From: Rhodospirillaceae bacterium
GTDB lineage: Bacteria > Pseudomonadota > Alphaproteobacteria > MPNO01 > UBA2964
Direction of reading: 5' to 3'
Length of the DNA stretch: 5,690 bases
NCBI GenBank assembly: GCA_002724505.1
Contig: PBOV01000115.1
Span: forward strand, 2,683 to 8,372
The notes beneath the pieces were generated by a model. That model searched no databases and was not told the origin of the DNA. It saw only the letters and a program-made list of their open reading frames with translations. Below, in pieces: positions 1 to 5,690 of this stretch. The position numbers and the translations under genes are program-made. How positions within the stretch are numbered: the stretch's first letter is position 1; the number at the start of each line of letters is the position of its first letter.

Positions 1-438
1 GTCATGTGTTCTTCAAATAGTATCGATGCGATTTTTTTTGAAAAATGGATGAGACCCGGCCTCCATGTAAGCTCAATAAAAATGCCTGAGGTTGAAGAGG
101 CAGCATTAAGACGTGCGGACACGGTTGGTCTTCACTTTGGTCAGCGGCAACCGGATACCGTAACCGCTAGCAATCTAGCGCCACCGGACCGTCGCTCGGG
201 CAAAGGATGGGCCGTTAACCCAACCTTTAATTTCGATGTCTGTCCGAGATTACCGCAAATGATCGTTGGCGAGGTAAAAGGTCGAAATAGTGATACCGAA
301 TCAACAGTTTTTATCAATGATATGGGCTTAGGCCTTCAATTTGCTGCTGCAGCAGGGCTCGCTTATCGAAAAGCTAAAGAGGCAGGCCTCGGACATGAAC
401 TGCCAACAGACTGGTTCACAGAAGATGTACATCCTTAA
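1..438 (+). CDS. Ornithine cyclodeaminase/mu-crystallin family protein, C-terminal part (5' end outside window)
   Basis: The frame is open to the left edge, so the ATG at base 4 is probably an internal methionine rather than the start. Only the last 145 codons are present, against a usual family length of about 310-350 aa. The dinucleotide-binding Gly-rich loop must lie upstream. What is visible fits the family's C-terminal half: a CSSNS stretch at the end of the Rossmann domain (cf. the family's 'TaTnS'), W-x-x-PGxHV, the GRNSDTEST block at about residues 93-101 (family GRxSDxExT), then the N-D-MGLGLQ segment and a closing helix ending in ELPTDWF. Family members use NAD(P)(H) for cyclodeamination, imine reduction or amino-acid dehydrogenation, so the substrate cannot be named. 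The segment after PGxHV (SSIKMPEVEE) appears to lack the Asp found there in true ornithine cyclodeaminases, so classical ornithine-to-proline activity is doubtful. The gene is followed after 22 bp by the permease pair, suggesting co-transcription. Family assignment is firm; function is open. Confidence 0.85.
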   Translation, partial: VMCSSNSIDAIFFEKWMRPGLHVSSIKMPEVEEAALRRADTVGLHFGQRQPDTVTASNLAPPDRRSGKGWAVNPTFNFDVCPRLPQMIVGEVKGRNSDTESTVFINDMGLGLQFAAAAGLAYRKAKEAGLGHELPTDWFTEDVHP

Positions 439-460
439 GTGAACTTAATTCTTACTGGTA

Positions 461-1039
461 ATGAAAAACTTTAGCGATCACCAAGAAAAGGAGAAATCAC
501 TTCTTAAACGTTCCTTTGGCGCATCCCTTTTCATTTTTCTAGGACTAGCAATAGGCGCTGGGTTTAGCGTTTATTTTTTTAAAGGTCCAATAATCTACGA
601 AAAGGCAATCCAAGACGCCTGGAATTTGATGCTATTTATTACCCCCCGCGTCGGCGCAGCTGTACTCATCGCCGCCTTTCTCCAAATTCTTGTTCCAAAA
701 GAAGTGGTTTCGCGCCTTATCGGAGAAAATGCCGGGGTTAAAAGTGTTATAATTGCAACGTTCGCAGGGGCCCTAACACCTGGTGGTCCCCTCACTTCCT
801 TTCCCGTTGTAATTGCTCTTTATGCCGCTGGTGCAAACAAAGGTGCCCTTGTTGCTTATCTTTCTTCATGGGCAATAATCGGCATGCAACGTATACTTGT
901 ATGGGAGCTGCCACTTCTCGGCCCCGATGTTACAGCCGTTAGAGTAGGCGCCAGTATATTCTTGCCGGTAATCGCCGGGACAATAGCGTTATATCTACCG
1001 ATCCGTCTCAAAGTTCACGCGCCACCGAGGGTAAAATGA
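461..1039 (+). CDS. Half-size permease, first partner (COG0701/DUF318-like membrane protein)
   Basis: This 192-aa, very hydrophobic protein has a positively charged N-terminus (K/R at residues 9-17). Likely membrane segments are at about 19-40, 56-78, 93-122 (broken by the TPGGP turn at 106-110), 128-147 and 160-180, followed by a basic tail. It resembles one repeat of the two-repeat permeases of COG0701 (PF03773, the family of the organoarsenical exporter ArsP), which are usually 300 aa or more. The resemblance is from recall of family patterns, not a search. Conserved-looking features shared with the next gene are TPRV/APRV (61-64), PGG, FP (114-115), SSW (135-137), and R144 with WExPxLG (148-154). 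The ATG at 461 is the first start after an in-frame stop at 446-448, and no clear Shine-Dalgarno precedes it. The stop overlaps the next start (ATGA), indicating translational coupling. The transported substrate is unknown. A Gate/nucleoside-recognition type of half-protein is a less likely alternative. Confidence 0.75.
   Translation: MKNFSDHQEKEKSLLKRSFGASLFIFLGLAIGAGFSVYFFKGPIIYEKAIQDAWNLMLFITPRVGAAVLIAAFLQILVPKEVVSRLIGENAGVKSVIIATFAGALTPGGPLTSFPVVIALYAAGANKGALVAYLSSWAIIGMQRILVWELPLLGPDVTAVRVGASIFLPVIAGTIALYLPIRLKVHAPPRVK
1027..1031 (+). promoter_or_regulatory. Ribosome binding site of the second half-permease
   Basis: GAGGG lies 4 nt before the ATG at 1036, inside the last codons of the upstream gene. 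It supports this start and the 4-bp ATGA overlap at 1036-1039, a typical arrangement for coupled translation of two subunits at similar levels. Confidence 0.6.
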
Positions 1040-1545
1040 ATATTTTATCCCTTGTCGCGTTATTAATGTGGTTGTCAGCGCTTGCGCTCATTCTTGTTAG
1101 TTTCAAACGTAATGATGGTTCCACTGAAAAGGGGCTGCGCATGGGTGTCGGCTACCTTGCTGTTATGGCCCCCCGGGTATTTTGTGCAGTTTTCATGGCA
1201 AGTTTTGTGGCGGAGCTTTTACCCGGAGATCTCATAAGCAGCTGGCTTGGCTCTGAATCTGGTGTCAAAGGAATTTTGATTGCTTCTGTAATTGGAATTA
1301 TGGTGCCAGCCGGCGGTGTAGTGGCTTTTCCACTAGCTCTTGCCATGATCAAGGTTGGTGTTGGAATACCTCAACTTACTGCATTTTTAACATCGTGGGA
1401 GGTATTTGCTATTCATCGAATACTGGCATGGGAAATACCCTTTCTAGGGGTGCATTTCGTTGGGCTAAGAATATCATCATCCTTTATGCTTCCCCCACTC
1501 GCCGGAATATTTGCCGCTGGGTTAATAACATTGTTTAGCAAATAA
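1036..1545 (+). CDS. Half-size permease, second partner (COG0701/DUF318-like membrane protein)
   Basis: This 169-aa membrane protein is homologous to its upstream neighbour. Residues 45-162 align without gaps to residues 61-178 of the first half (constant offset of 16), with about 44 identities by hand count. Shared features are APRV, P91 with GG, FP, the SW pair (120-121), R128, and WExPxLG (132-138). Likely membrane segments are at about 4-22, 41-62, 78-108, 112-130 and 146-166. Unlike the first half, its N-terminus carries almost no charge, and the basic stretch (KRNDGSTEKGLR, 24-35) follows the first helix, suggesting an outward N-terminus and inverted orientation. The second half probably pairs with the first to make one transporter. 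The start at 1036 has a good Shine-Dalgarno (GAGGG). The MFS gene begins 15 bp after the stop. Substrate unknown. Confidence 0.75.
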   Translation: MNILSLVALLMWLSALALILVSFKRNDGSTEKGLRMGVGYLAVMAPRVFCAVFMASFVAELLPGDLISSWLGSESGVKGILIASVIGIMVPAGGVVAFPLALAMIKVGVGIPQLTAFLTSWEVFAIHRILAWEIPFLGVHFVGLRISSSFMLPPLAGIFAAGLITLFSK

Positions 1546-1560
1546 AATGAGCGATTAACT

Positions 1561-2778
1561 GTGACTAACCTCCCATCTACTCTTGGTAGAGATACCCGTG
1601 TCCTCAGCTTAATTTGTACTGGGCATTTTATGAGCCACTATTCACAGCTTGTATTACCGCCCTTATTTATCCTTATGCAAACCGATTACAACGTAAGCTT
1701 CGCGGCTCTAGGGTTGATGATTACGCTTATCAACGCATCTGGCGCACTTTCCCAAATACCTATCGGTTTTATGGTAGATCGATTTGGGGCAACACGAATT
1801 TTGATCTCTGGTTTATTAATCAAAACATTTGCTATTGGCGCAATGGCCTTAACGCCTTCATACGAATTACTGCTAATCCTGGCGGTGATCGCCGGCCTGG
1901 GACACGCGGTATTTCACCCAGCGGACTATTCAATATTGATGTCTTCAATAGACAAAAGACGGATTGGTAAAGCCTTCAGTATTCATACTGCTTCCGGAAC
2001 CGCAGGAACAGCAGCCGCCCCAATTGCCATCGTTCTAATTGCCGAATTTTGGGATTGGAAAGTTGCCGTTCTTTCCGTTGCAATGCTCGGAGCCGCCACT
2101 GGCCTAGCTATGATACTGCAAGGGAATATCATCCACGATCATGTTAAACAAGAACGCGAAAACAAAAGCGCTCGTAAAGGTCTGGGCGTTAGAGAGGGAA
2201 TAACACTCCTATTCCAACCACGCTTCGTTATCCTTTACCTATTCTTTCTAACCACAGCTATGATTTCTATCGGCCTTAATGCATTCACTGTGACCTCACT
2301 TGTAAAACTCTATGGAACCCCTTTAATTGCAGCAGGTGCCGCCCTTACAACATTTGCAACAGCTGGGGTTTTCGGTGTCCTCTGTGGTGGCTTCCTTGCA
2401 GACAAAACCGAACGGCATGACCTGATCGCGGCGATCGCATTTGGATTGTCTGGAATAGTCACCTTCTTTATGGCGAGTAATGAAGTCCATCACGCAGCCG
2501 TCCTCTGTTGCTTTGCAATCATCGGCTGGCTACTCGGCCTCGTACGGCCGGCGCGTGACATGATGGTCAGGGCCATCACTCCTGATGGAAACGCCGGAAA
2601 AGTATTTGGGTTTATGTCGACGGGCCATTTAGTCGGCGGGGTTATCGTCCCAGTTCTCTACGGCTGGATAATTGATCAAGGCGAAGTGAGATGGATTTTT
2701 TGGATAACTGCTGGATTAATGATGATCGCACTATTATGCATATTTAACCCTGCACGCTGGAAGGCTAAAAAGTCTTAA
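1561..2778 (+). CDS. Major facilitator superfamily transporter (FSR-like)
   Basis: At 405 aa this is the normal length for a 12-helix MFS protein of the inner membrane. The first half carries the loop 2-3 signature GFMVDRFGATR (residues 69-79). A degenerate copy, GGFLADKTER (276-285), sits at the equivalent place in the second half, and a charged central loop at about 190-215 joins the halves. GHFMSHYSQLVLPPLF in helix 1 (21-36) and the HPADYS segment (119-124) recall the fosmidomycin-resistance-like (FSR) group, but substrate prediction within MFS is unreliable. The GTG at 1561 is chosen because the in-frame stop at 1543-1545 leaves no earlier start and the next ATG (1630) would cut helix 1. 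The Shine-Dalgarno is weak (GAG about 9 nt upstream), so translation may depend on coupling to the permease gene 15 bp upstream. It ends 19 bp from the stop of the convergent cobT. Confidence 0.88.
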   Translation: MTNLPSTLGRDTRVLSLICTGHFMSHYSQLVLPPLFILMQTDYNVSFAALGLMITLINASGALSQIPIGFMVDRFGATRILISGLLIKTFAIGAMALTPSYELLLILAVIAGLGHAVFHPADYSILMSSIDKRRIGKAFSIHTASGTAGTAAAPIAIVLIAEFWDWKVAVLSVAMLGAATGLAMILQGNIIHDHVKQERENKSARKGLGVREGITLLFQPRFVILYLFFLTTAMISIGLNAFTVTSLVKLYGTPLIAAGAALTTFATAGVFGVLCGGFLADKTERHDLIAAIAFGLSGIVTFFMASNEVHHAAVLCCFAIIGWLLGLVRPARDMMVRAITPDGNAGKVFGFMSTGHLVGGVIVPVLYGWIIDQGEVRWIFWITAGLMMIALLCIFNPARWKAKKS

Positions 2779-2834
2779 TAAAAATAATAAAACACAATCA
2801 GGCTGCACGGTTGCGACCACGGCTAGACTTTTTA
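2766..2834. repeat. 10-bp inverted repeat across the convergent gene junction
   Basis: TAAAAAGTCT at 2766-2775 is the exact reverse complement of AGACTTTTTA at 2825-2834, with 49 bp between the arms. The arms lie in the last codons of the MFS gene and near the end of cobT. The right arm is followed by a T-rich run, so on the + strand it could act as a weak terminator-like structure. However, the arms are A/T-rich and the loop is long. Both arms encode Lys-Lys-Ser in their own genes, so the repeat may simply reflect two basic C-terminal tails. Confidence 0.3.
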
Positions 2835-4636
2835 TTTTCGTCATCATCAAACAGCTCAGCCAAGCTATCCATCATTGTCCCACCAAGTTGTTCTGCATCC
2901 ATCAGCGTAACTGCACGACGATAATATCGCGTGACATCATGCCCGATTCCGATAGCCACAATATCCACTGCGGAGCGGGTTTCTATCCACTCAATTACCG
3001 AACGCAAGTGGTTTTCGAGGTAATTTCCCGGATTTACCGATAGGGTAGAATCATCAACTGGCGCGCCATCTGATATCACCATCAAAATCTTTCGTTGCTC
3101 AGGTCGAGCTACAATTCTGCTATGCGCCCAAAGTAGTGCCTCGCCATCAATATTTTCTTTGAGTAATCCCTCTCGGAGCATCAGTCCTAGACTTTTTCGA
3201 GACCTTCTATAAGGCGCATCAGCCGATTTATAGATAATATGACGCAAATCATTTAGTCGCCCAGGGTTAGATGGTTTACCTTCAGAGAGCCACTTTTCCC
3301 TGGCCTGACCGCCCTTCCAGGCCCGAGTTGTAAATCCCAAAATTTCAACCTTAACACCGCAACGCTCTAATGTCCTTGCGAGAATGTCAGCACTCATAGC
3401 AGCAACAGCTATAGGCCTGCCACGCATAGAACCGGAATTATCGATTAAGAGAGATACTACAGTATCTCTAAATTCGGTCTCATGTTCCATTTTGTAAGAA
3501 AGAGCATGCATCGGATTAACGACAACACGCGTCAATCGAGCCGCATCCAGCAATCCTTCGTCTAAATCAAATTCCCAAGATCGTGACTGTTTTGCCATCA
3601 ATCTACGCTGCAATCTATTTGCCAAACGACCAATAATCCCTTGCAGGTGAGAAAGCTGCTGATCTAAATGTTGACGAAGCCTTGAAAGCTCTTCCACTTC
3701 ACACAACTCAAGGGCATCGATTTCTTCGTCAAATTCCGAACAAAAGGCTTTGTACGAAACCTTCTCTCCCTCGCCCCCTTGCTGCTGACGACGTCGATCA
3801 GATTCCGGCAGGTCTTCATCTTCTTCTCCGGACATAGAATCATCTTCAGACTGATCGGTGCCCTCCTCCTGGTCTTGATCATCCATTTCTTCTTCGCCAT
3901 CAGAAGTTTCGGAACTTTCTGAGGCTTCACTTTCGTCATCGGAATCATCTGATTCTTGATCCTCCGGAGTTTCTTCACTTATTTGCTCATCACCTTCAGA
4001 TTCATCTTCAAGGTCAAGCAAATCAAGGTGAACAAGAACTTTATCGATTGTATGAGCGAATGCCTCCTGATCATGGATAGTATTTTCAAGCTCACTAAAA
4101 TCTGAACCAATGCGAGACTCTAACCAGTTTCGCCAATACCCTAGTGCGTTTTGTGCCGAACCAGAAAGTTCCTCGCCCATGAGCTCTTCCCGACTCAGCA
4201 GACTGACGACTTCTGCCAAAGAAATGTCTTCTTGGTCGCTAACTCGATGGTAGCTCGCCGCCTCGCATCTTTCTTGAAATGCAGCGCTGAGATTTTGTTT
4301 GCATCCCTGAAACTCCTTCGCACCAAGGGCTTCAACTCTTACCTGTTCCATTGCTTCGAAAACAGCGCGAGCATCGCTTGCCGCTGGTGCAAACTTTTTA
4401 TGGACCTCTGTATCATGATATTTCATTCGAAAGGCAAGAGCGTCTGCCTCTCCACGAAGATGAGCAACATCTTCCTCCTTCATTTCACGCGGGGGTGCAG
4501 GCAAACGGGCATTTGTACCCACCAAACGCGCTTCCGATCCAAAGGTAAGCTGGATCTCATCACATTCAGAAATAGCGCGCATAGTTGCCGCCGTTACTTG
4601 ACGAAAGTTCTCAACTTGATTGTCGTCTGACGCCAT
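2798..4636 (-). CDS. cobT: Cobaltochelatase subunit CobT (VWA domain)
   Basis: CobT forms a cytoplasmic AAA+/VWA complex with CobS that drives ATP-dependent Co2+ insertion into hydrogenobyrinic acid a,c-diamide by CobN, in the late-cobalt (aerobic) B12 pathway. The 612-aa length is close to the classical protein at about 630 aa. Residues 1-205 are the helical CobT N-terminal domain. About 209-280 is an extremely acidic, Ser-rich low-complexity linker. About 285-390 is a helical connector, and 392-595 a von Willebrand A domain with the MIDAS motif DNSGSM (399-404), a Thr pair in FTTRAW (435-440) and SDGAP (522-526), all intact. [16 protein letters not shown] (469-484) is typical of CobT. The ATG at 4636 is preceded by GGAG at a 5-nt spacing. 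The gene lies 40 bp downstream of cobS, surely in the same operon. The convergent MFS gene ends 19 bp beyond its stop. Confidence 0.96.
   Translation of the reverse strand: MASDDNQVENFRQVTAATMRAISECDEIQLTFGSEARLVGTNARLPAPPREMKEEDVAHLRGEADALAFRMKYHDTEVHKKFAPAASDARAVFEAMEQVRVEALGAKEFQGCKQNLSAAFQERCEAASYHRVSDQEDISLAEVVSLLSREELMGEELSGSAQNALGYWRNWLESRIGSDFSELENTIHDQEAFAHTIDKVLVHLDLLDLEDESEGDEQISEETPEDQESDDSDDESEASESSETSDGEEEMDDQDQEEGTDQSEDDSMSGEEDEDLPESDRRRQQQGGEGEKVSYKAFCSEFDEEIDALELCEVEELSRLRQHLDQQLSHLQGIIGRLANRLQRRLMAKQSRSWEFDLDEGLLDAARLTRVVVNPMHALSYKMEHETEFRDTVVSLLIDNSGSMRGRPIAVAAMSADILARTLERCGVKVEILGFTTRAWKGGQAREKWLSEGKPSNPGRLNDLRHIIYKSADAPYRRSRKSLGLMLREGLLKENIDGEALLWAHSRIVARPEQRKILMVISDGAPVDDSTLSVNPGNYLENHLRSVIEWIETRSAVDIVAIGIGHDVTRYYRRAVTLMDAEQLGGTMMDSLAELFDDDENKKSSRGRNRAA
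3797..4012 (-). repeat. Acidic low-complexity linker within CobT
   Basis: Codons 209-280 of cobT encode a run made up mostly of Glu, Asp and Ser with no hydrophobic core, predicted to be disordered. An acidic linker between the N-terminal and VWA domains is a known feature of CobT (and of the related chlorophyll chelatase subunit BchD/ChlD). The repetitive GA-rich codons also create spurious open frames on both strands here. Confidence 0.8.
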
Positions 4637-4641
4637 GTCTA

Positions 4642-4645
4642 CTCC
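4642..4645 (-). promoter_or_regulatory. Ribosome binding site of cobT
   Basis: GGAG on the minus strand lies 5 nt before the ATG at 4636-4634, within the 40-bp cobS-cobT gap. It supports the chosen cobT start. No promoter-like element is evident in this gap, which fits co-transcription from upstream of cobS. Confidence 0.6.
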
Positions 4646-4676
4646 GGTCCCAAATTAGATACAAACCCTTGTACCC

Positions 4677-5675
4677 TTAAGCGGCGTTACTTTCCGCTGT
4701 TTTATATTCGGGAAGCTCTTCACCAAAACAACGCTGGTAATATTCAGCAACCGTCGAACGTTCAAGTTCATCGCACTTATTAAGAAATGTCATACGGTAA
4801 CCATCCGCTATATTTCCAAAGATAGCAGAGTTTTCCGCCCAAGTAATGACAGTTCGGGGCGACATAACCGTAGAAATATCACCCGCCATAAAGCCTGCAC
4901 GCGAGAGGTCAGCAACACGAACCATCGACGCCACGGTTTCTTTGCCCTCCTTGTTATTATAGCTCGGTGCCTTAGCAAGCACGATTTCTACTTCTTTTTC
5001 GTGCGCCAAATAATTTAGCGTTGCAACCAAATTCCAACGATCCATTTGTGCCTGGTTGATCTGCTGGGTACCATGATAAAGACCAGTGGTATCACCCAAT
5101 CCCACTGTATTGGCTGTTGAAAAGAGACGAAATCCACCGTGGGTATGGATAACCTTATTTTGATCAAGTAAGGTCATTTTTCCATCAGCCTCAAGAACAC
5201 GTTGGATAACAAACATGACATCGGGTCGGCCGGCATCATATTCGTCAAAGACTAAGGCTACTGGATGTTGTACCGCCCAGGGAAGGATACCTTCTCGAAA
5301 TTCTGTAATTTGCTTACCATCCTTCAAGACAATCGCATCCTTACCGATTAAATCAATTCGACTAATATGACTATCAAGATTAACCCTAATCAGGGGCCAA
5401 TTAAGGCGTGCGGCTACTTGTTCTATATGCGTCGATTTTCCGGTGCCGTGATAGCCTTGAACCATTAATTTTCGGCTATGCGCAAAGGAGGCAAGGATGG
5501 CGATAGTCGTATCATGATCAAAACAATACGCTTCATCGATCTCAGGCGCATACTCGGTACGTTTGCTAAAACCCGGCACTACCATATCAGTTTCAAGGCC
5601 AAAGGCGTCTTTCACCGAAATCTCGGTGTCCGGTAGATCTACTCCAATGGTGTTTATTATACCATTATCAGCCAA
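4677..5675 (-). CDS. cobS: Cobaltochelatase subunit CobS (AAA+ ATPase)
   Basis: This is the MoxR-like AAA+ ATPase subunit of aerobic cobaltochelatase. It forms rings with CobT and powers metal insertion by CobN. It is 332 aa, the usual family length. Motifs in order: the CobS N-terminal region with VPGFS (33-37), Walker [10 protein letters not shown] (74-82), the [14 protein letters not shown] segment (101-114), Walker B LVFDEYD (141-147), sensor 1 at N189 in [26 protein letters not shown] (192-211) followed by DRW with R213 as a likely arginine finger, and sensor 2 R274 in SPRT. All key residues are present. The start is an unusual TTG at 5675-5673: no in-frame ATG occurs between it and the window edge, a strong Shine-Dalgarno sits 7 nt upstream, and the first internal Met (31) would remove the conserved N-terminus. 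CobT follows after 40 bp. The promoter and any upstream operon members are outside the window. CobN is not encoded here. Confidence 0.97.
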   Translation of the reverse strand: MADNGIINTIGVDLPDTEISVKDAFGLETDMVVPGFSKRTEYAPEIDEAYCFDHDTTIAILASFAHSRKLMVQGYHGTGKSTHIEQVAARLNWPLIRVNLDSHISRIDLIGKDAIVLKDGKQITEFREGILPWAVQHPVALVFDEYDAGRPDVMFVIQRVLEADGKMTLLDQNKVIHTHGGFRLFSTANTVGLGDTTGLYHGTQQINQAQMDRWNLVATLNYLAHEKEVEIVLAKAPSYNNKEGKETVASMVRVADLSRAGFMAGDISTVMSPRTVITWAENSAIFGNIADGYRMTFLNKCDELERSTVAEYYQRCFGEELPEYKTAESNAA

Positions 5676-5682
5676 CGTTAAT

Positions 5683-5688
5683 CTCCTT
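5683..5688 (-). promoter_or_regulatory. Ribosome binding site that fixes the TTG start of cobS
   Basis: AAGGAG on the minus strand ends 7 nt before the TTG at 5675. The near-consensus sequence and ideal spacing are the main reason for accepting the rare start codon, since the frame itself stays open to the window edge. Confidence 0.75.
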
Positions 5689-5690
5689 CT

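Noticed and set aside
595..1352. Two 66-codon minus-strand frames opposite the half-permease genes
   Set aside because: Antisense shadows at matching places in two homologous genes, with no independent coding evidence.
461..1545. That the two permease genes are one gene broken by a frameshift
   Set aside because: The second gene has its own Shine-Dalgarno and ATG. Each protein has its own leading helix, and the two align as duplicates rather than as consecutive pieces of one repeat.
1614..1970. Open frame of 118 codons in a second + frame inside the MFS gene
   Set aside because: The overlapping frame encodes the conserved MFS motif A and membrane helices. This frame gives a composition unlike a folded protein.
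2779..2840. Intrinsic terminator between MFS and cobT
   Set aside because: Only a 3-bp GGT/ACC stem is found near the T-rich run, and the 19-bp gap itself is A/T-rich without a hairpin. Only the long-loop inverted repeat remains, listed at low confidence.
3664..3978. Open frame of 104 codons in another minus-strand frame inside cobT
   Set aside because: A by-product of the GA-rich acidic linker codons, giving a Lys/Arg-rich translation. The cobT frame is clearly the real one.
4151..4630. Open frame of 159 codons on the + strand opposite cobT, plus a shorter nested one at 4351-4548
   Set aside because: Lies wholly antisense to the well-supported N-terminal domain of CobT. The translation has no recognisable domain and there is no convincing ribosome site.
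2798..5675. Magnesium chelatase (BchD/BchI) instead of CobT/CobS
   Set aside because: The domain classes are related, but the lengths, the Walker A context [13 protein letters not shown], the [14 protein letters not shown] segment and the Cob[13 protein letters not shown] stretch are specific to cobaltochelatase subunits.

Overview
The window looks like part of a proteobacterial, most likely alphaproteobacterial, chromosome. The main evidence is an adjacent cobS-cobT pair, encoding the AAA+ ATPase and the VWA-domain partner of the aerobic cobaltochelatase. Their lengths (332 and 612 aa) and motifs are close to the classical Pseudomonas denitrificans/rhizobial proteins. Base composition is moderate, with no sign of insertion sequences, RNA genes or CRISPR. 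Five genes are complete and one is cut by the left edge. Nearly all of the DNA is coding, and no gap exceeds about 40 bp.

Left half, + strand (1-2778): a tightly packed run of four genes. First comes the C-terminal 145 codons of an ornithine cyclodeaminase/mu-crystallin family protein. Next, after a 22-bp gap, are two small membrane proteins of 192 and 169 aa that overlap by 4 bp (ATGA) and are homologous to each other. They look like the two halves of a COG0701/DUF318-type permease carried as separate genes. Last, after a 15-bp gap, is a 405-aa MFS transporter with a GTG start. The spacing suggests one transcript. A plausible but unproven reading is a small-molecule uptake/export and catabolism cassette, with the cyclodeaminase-like enzyme acting on the transported compound or a derivative.

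Right half, - strand (2798-5675): cobS (TTG start with a strong Shine-Dalgarno sequence) is followed after 40 bp by cobT. Their products form the ATPase chaperone complex that, with CobN (not in this window), inserts Co2+ into hydrogenobyrinic acid a,c-diamide in the aerobic cobalamin pathway. The two gene blocks converge with only 19 bp between stop codons and no convincing intrinsic terminator. A 10-bp inverted repeat spans the junction.

The most interesting element is the split permease pair. The halves align without gaps over about 118 residues (about 37% identity by hand count), share a set of membrane-embedded motifs, and show charge patterns suggesting opposite membrane orientation. 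This is what is expected of a heterodimer that mimics an inverted-repeat transporter. The cobST part is ordinary.
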